NCBI RefSeq assembly: GCF_000281045.1
Contig: NW_008246069.1
Span: forward strand, 212,282 to 240,190
Reading direction: 5' to 3'
DNA from: Saprolegnia diclina VS20
Lineage: Eukaryota; Oomycota; Saprolegniomycetes; Saprolegniales; Saprolegniaceae
Length of the DNA stretch: 27,909 nucleotides
The notes beneath the pieces are model-generated. The model did no database searches, was not told the origin of the DNA, and worked only from the letters and a program-made list of their open reading frames with translations. The position numbers and the translations under genes were made by a program. This document shows positions 26,101 through 27,909 of this stretch, in pieces. Positions within the stretch are counted from its first letter, which is position 1. Every line of letters begins with the position of its first letter.

Positions 26101-27909
26101 TGCCACGGAGATCACCGTGCACCTCGAGGCCGTGAACGCCGTCTGGGCGAAGAAGTGGATGCTCGCCATGTGCTCGTGCAGCCGCCTCGTGCTGCTCCAG
26201 GACGAGACCAAGCTGTACAGTACAGCGCCGAAAGAAGGGTATCTGTGGAAGCTTGACCGGCTCTACCAAGTGCATCGAAAGCGGTTCTTCTGCCTCCGGA
26301 ACCACGAGCTTGTCGTGTCGACCGCGCCGGACGGCCGCGTCCTCAACGTCATTGCGCTCGACACTGTTGCGGGCATCTTCCTCTCCAAGGTACTCGGCAT
26401 GTCGCTTGAAATCGCGAGCGTGAGCAAGCCACTTGTGCAGATTGCGGGCGCGAAGGACTACTTCCAGATGCACTTGCACTGCGTCCACGACGCCGACCCG
26501 GTTCTGGACCCGACGTTGACCGCGACGGCGCTCGCCGAGTCGGACGAGGACATGGACTCGGCGTCGTTCCAGACCATCTCGGTGTCATTCTTTGACGAAG
26601 CCGAGATGCGCGAGTGGGCGCTCGCCGTGTACCACTGCTGCACGAACGCCATGATCAACCATTCGGGTGCCAATTTGCAGCTGCCGTCGACGATCGAGAC
26701 GTTCCCACAGGCGCTCATGAAGACGACCGCCTTCCTTGATGCGACCACGGTACCACTGGCTTCTTAACCATGACGCTATGCGTGCGTAGGACGAGACGGA
26801 CGGGCCGTCGAACACGGGCTGGCTCTTCTACCGGTCCGGCGTCAACGAGCGCTATCGCCGGCGTTTCTTTGTCTTGCGCGGGTTTGAACTCTCGATCTAC
26901 AAGCACGACTTGGGCGCCGACGAAATCGCGATTCGCTATGGTGTCGTCGACGTGCGCTCGGTCCTCGACGTGCAGTTTGTGAGCCGCAACTGCCCCGAGA
27001 ACGCGATCGAGCTCGCGTTCAGCGCGACGACGCTGACGCTGATCCCGCCCTCGGACGCGGCCGCGGTAGAACCAAAGCGATATGGGACGAGCTTGGCAGC
27101 ATCGCTGTGTGTAGGTGGCGTGGCGCAGCGCCTTTTTGGACGTGAAGCGGTCGGTCGTGACCAACCACGACGTGACAAGTGGCGTCCTCATCAGCCGCAG
27201 CAGCACGTTTGCTCTCCAAAAGGAAAACGAAGAACTCTTGCGCATGCAGATCGAGACGCTCGTGAGCTTTGCCGCCAACCTCCTCGCGTACGACGGCTCC
27301 AAGTGGGTCGCCAACGTACGTTGCCACGTCATATTGTGCGGATTTCGAGGCGGACGATGATAGTACTATGTGATGACGTCGGCGCGTCTCCTCGTCTTTT
27401 CGCTGGCGGTCCACTTGTACGACGAAGACCCGGACTTGCTCTCGACGTTTGAGACCAAGCACATTGTGCAAGTGCGGTCGCTCACGCTGGACGAAGAAGC
27501 CGAGCGCAGTGGGTCGAACTCGGCCTGCGCGTTCTCGATCCACCTCTCGACCGTGCCCGACCCGCTCGTGCTCAAGTGCGAGACCTTTGGTACGAGCGTG
27601 GGCGCTATGGCGTTAGCTAATGATGCGTAGATCACTGCTTGCAATGGATGCGGATGCTCTGCCACAGCAACGGCAAGCTCGAGCTCAAGCGCAACGCGGC
27701 AACCGGCGTCTGGGGAAGGTACGTGCGGTTTTCTATCAAGTTTGTATCAAGCGACGATGCAATTAGTGTGAACCGGATTGCGTCCTTGTCGCGCCACAAT
27801 AGCTTCCTGGCCGCGGGTCCGCCCCGCTTCTCGGAAGCGTCGTCCGGTCGTCTCTCTCGGCAAGAAGCCATGCGGAGGTATGGTGGCTCGGAGATGCAGC
27901 GTTTTGACG
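23166..27909 (+). CDS. Giant multi-PH-domain protein with a PDZ-like domain (5' part; runs off the window)
   Basis: Fourteen exons join in consistent phase into at least 1384 residues: 23166-23615, 23666-23957, 23996-24265, 24307-24450, 24500-25249, 25295-25401, 25456-25584, 25633-25833, 25874-26749, 26790-27065, 27115-27315, 27364-27589, 27631-27718 and 27767-27909 (continuing). Introns are 38-50 nt, all ending TAG. PH-like domains lie at about 36-155 (SYRSRWFVLDGMMLRYFRS), 330-430, 473-575, 625-730 (GWFYVKKPGA, HPRFVVLKDHHLLL), 793-890 (IRGWLTLGDQRVY), 902-1045 (KEGYLWKLDR, KRFFCLRNHEL), 1082-1175 (TGWLFYRSGVNERYRRRFFV) and 1229-1320 (ending DHCLQWMRMLC). Most end with the conserved C-terminal helix Trp. 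A PDZ-like domain lies at about 230-313 (GDILVAIQDHTF). PH arrays bind phosphoinositides or proteins, so a membrane-associated scaffold is inferred. Basic lipid-pocket residues are clear only in some repeats. No stop is reached. Confidence 0.85.

Overview
The window reads as nuclear DNA of an oomycete, most likely a water mould of the Saprolegniales (Aphanomyces/Saprolegnia/Achlya type). This is inferred, not proven. The reasons are GC-rich codons, tightly packed genes on both strands, introns of only about 38-64 nt that mostly begin GTAC or GTRNG and end TAG, and lineage-typical proteins: F-box-like leucine-rich-repeat (LRR) proteins and a giant multi-pleckstrin-homology (PH) protein. No bacterial operons, CRISPR arrays, insertion sequences or tRNA genes were recognised. 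Intron-containing genes were spliced by hand, using reading phase and family conservation.

Left region (1-6.2 kb): two tandem copies of a convergent two-gene cassette. Each has a plus-strand gene carrying an unfamiliar ~60-75-residue module, followed by a minus-strand F-box-like/LRR gene. Decay is reciprocal. In copy 1 the module gene is open and its LRR partner is a pseudogene (a perfect 34-bp tandem duplication, two in-frame stops and a further frameshift). In copy 2 the LRR gene is intact (558 aa) and the module gene is frameshifted. The module occurs three times in total.

Middle region (7-16.1 kb): housekeeping and scaffold genes. An eight-exon gene encodes a probable Integrator subunit 7 (INTS7). 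A small membrane protein gene converges on it, with stop codons 5 bp apart. A divergent promoter full of palindromes precedes a single-exon triple-PDZ scaffold. Then come a two-exon NIT2-type omega-amidase and a three-exon minus-strand gene for an unrecognised 511-aa protein. Coding-like minus-strand stretches between the PDZ and NIT2 genes may be an extra small gene.

Spacer (16.1-17.86 kb): about 1.7 kb with no supported gene.

Right region (17.86-27.9 kb): an 81-aa basic protein ending in a PAM2-like poly(A)-binding-protein docking motif; NDUFAF5 (complex I assembly arginine hydroxylase, eight exons, minus); vacuolar ATPase subunit d (five exons, minus); a two-exon coiled-coil protein; a 72-aa two-exon gene; and the first 14 exons of a PH/PDZ array protein that runs off the window end (at least 1384 residues, about eight PH domains and one PDZ-like domain).

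The genes do not form one pathway. Themes are mitochondrial or energy-related functions (NDUFAF5, NIT2, V-ATPase), RNA metabolism (INTS7, PAM2 protein) and membrane or scaffold proteins (PDZ, multi-PH). The most novel material is the duplicated module/LRR cassette, the PAM2 microprotein and the PH array.
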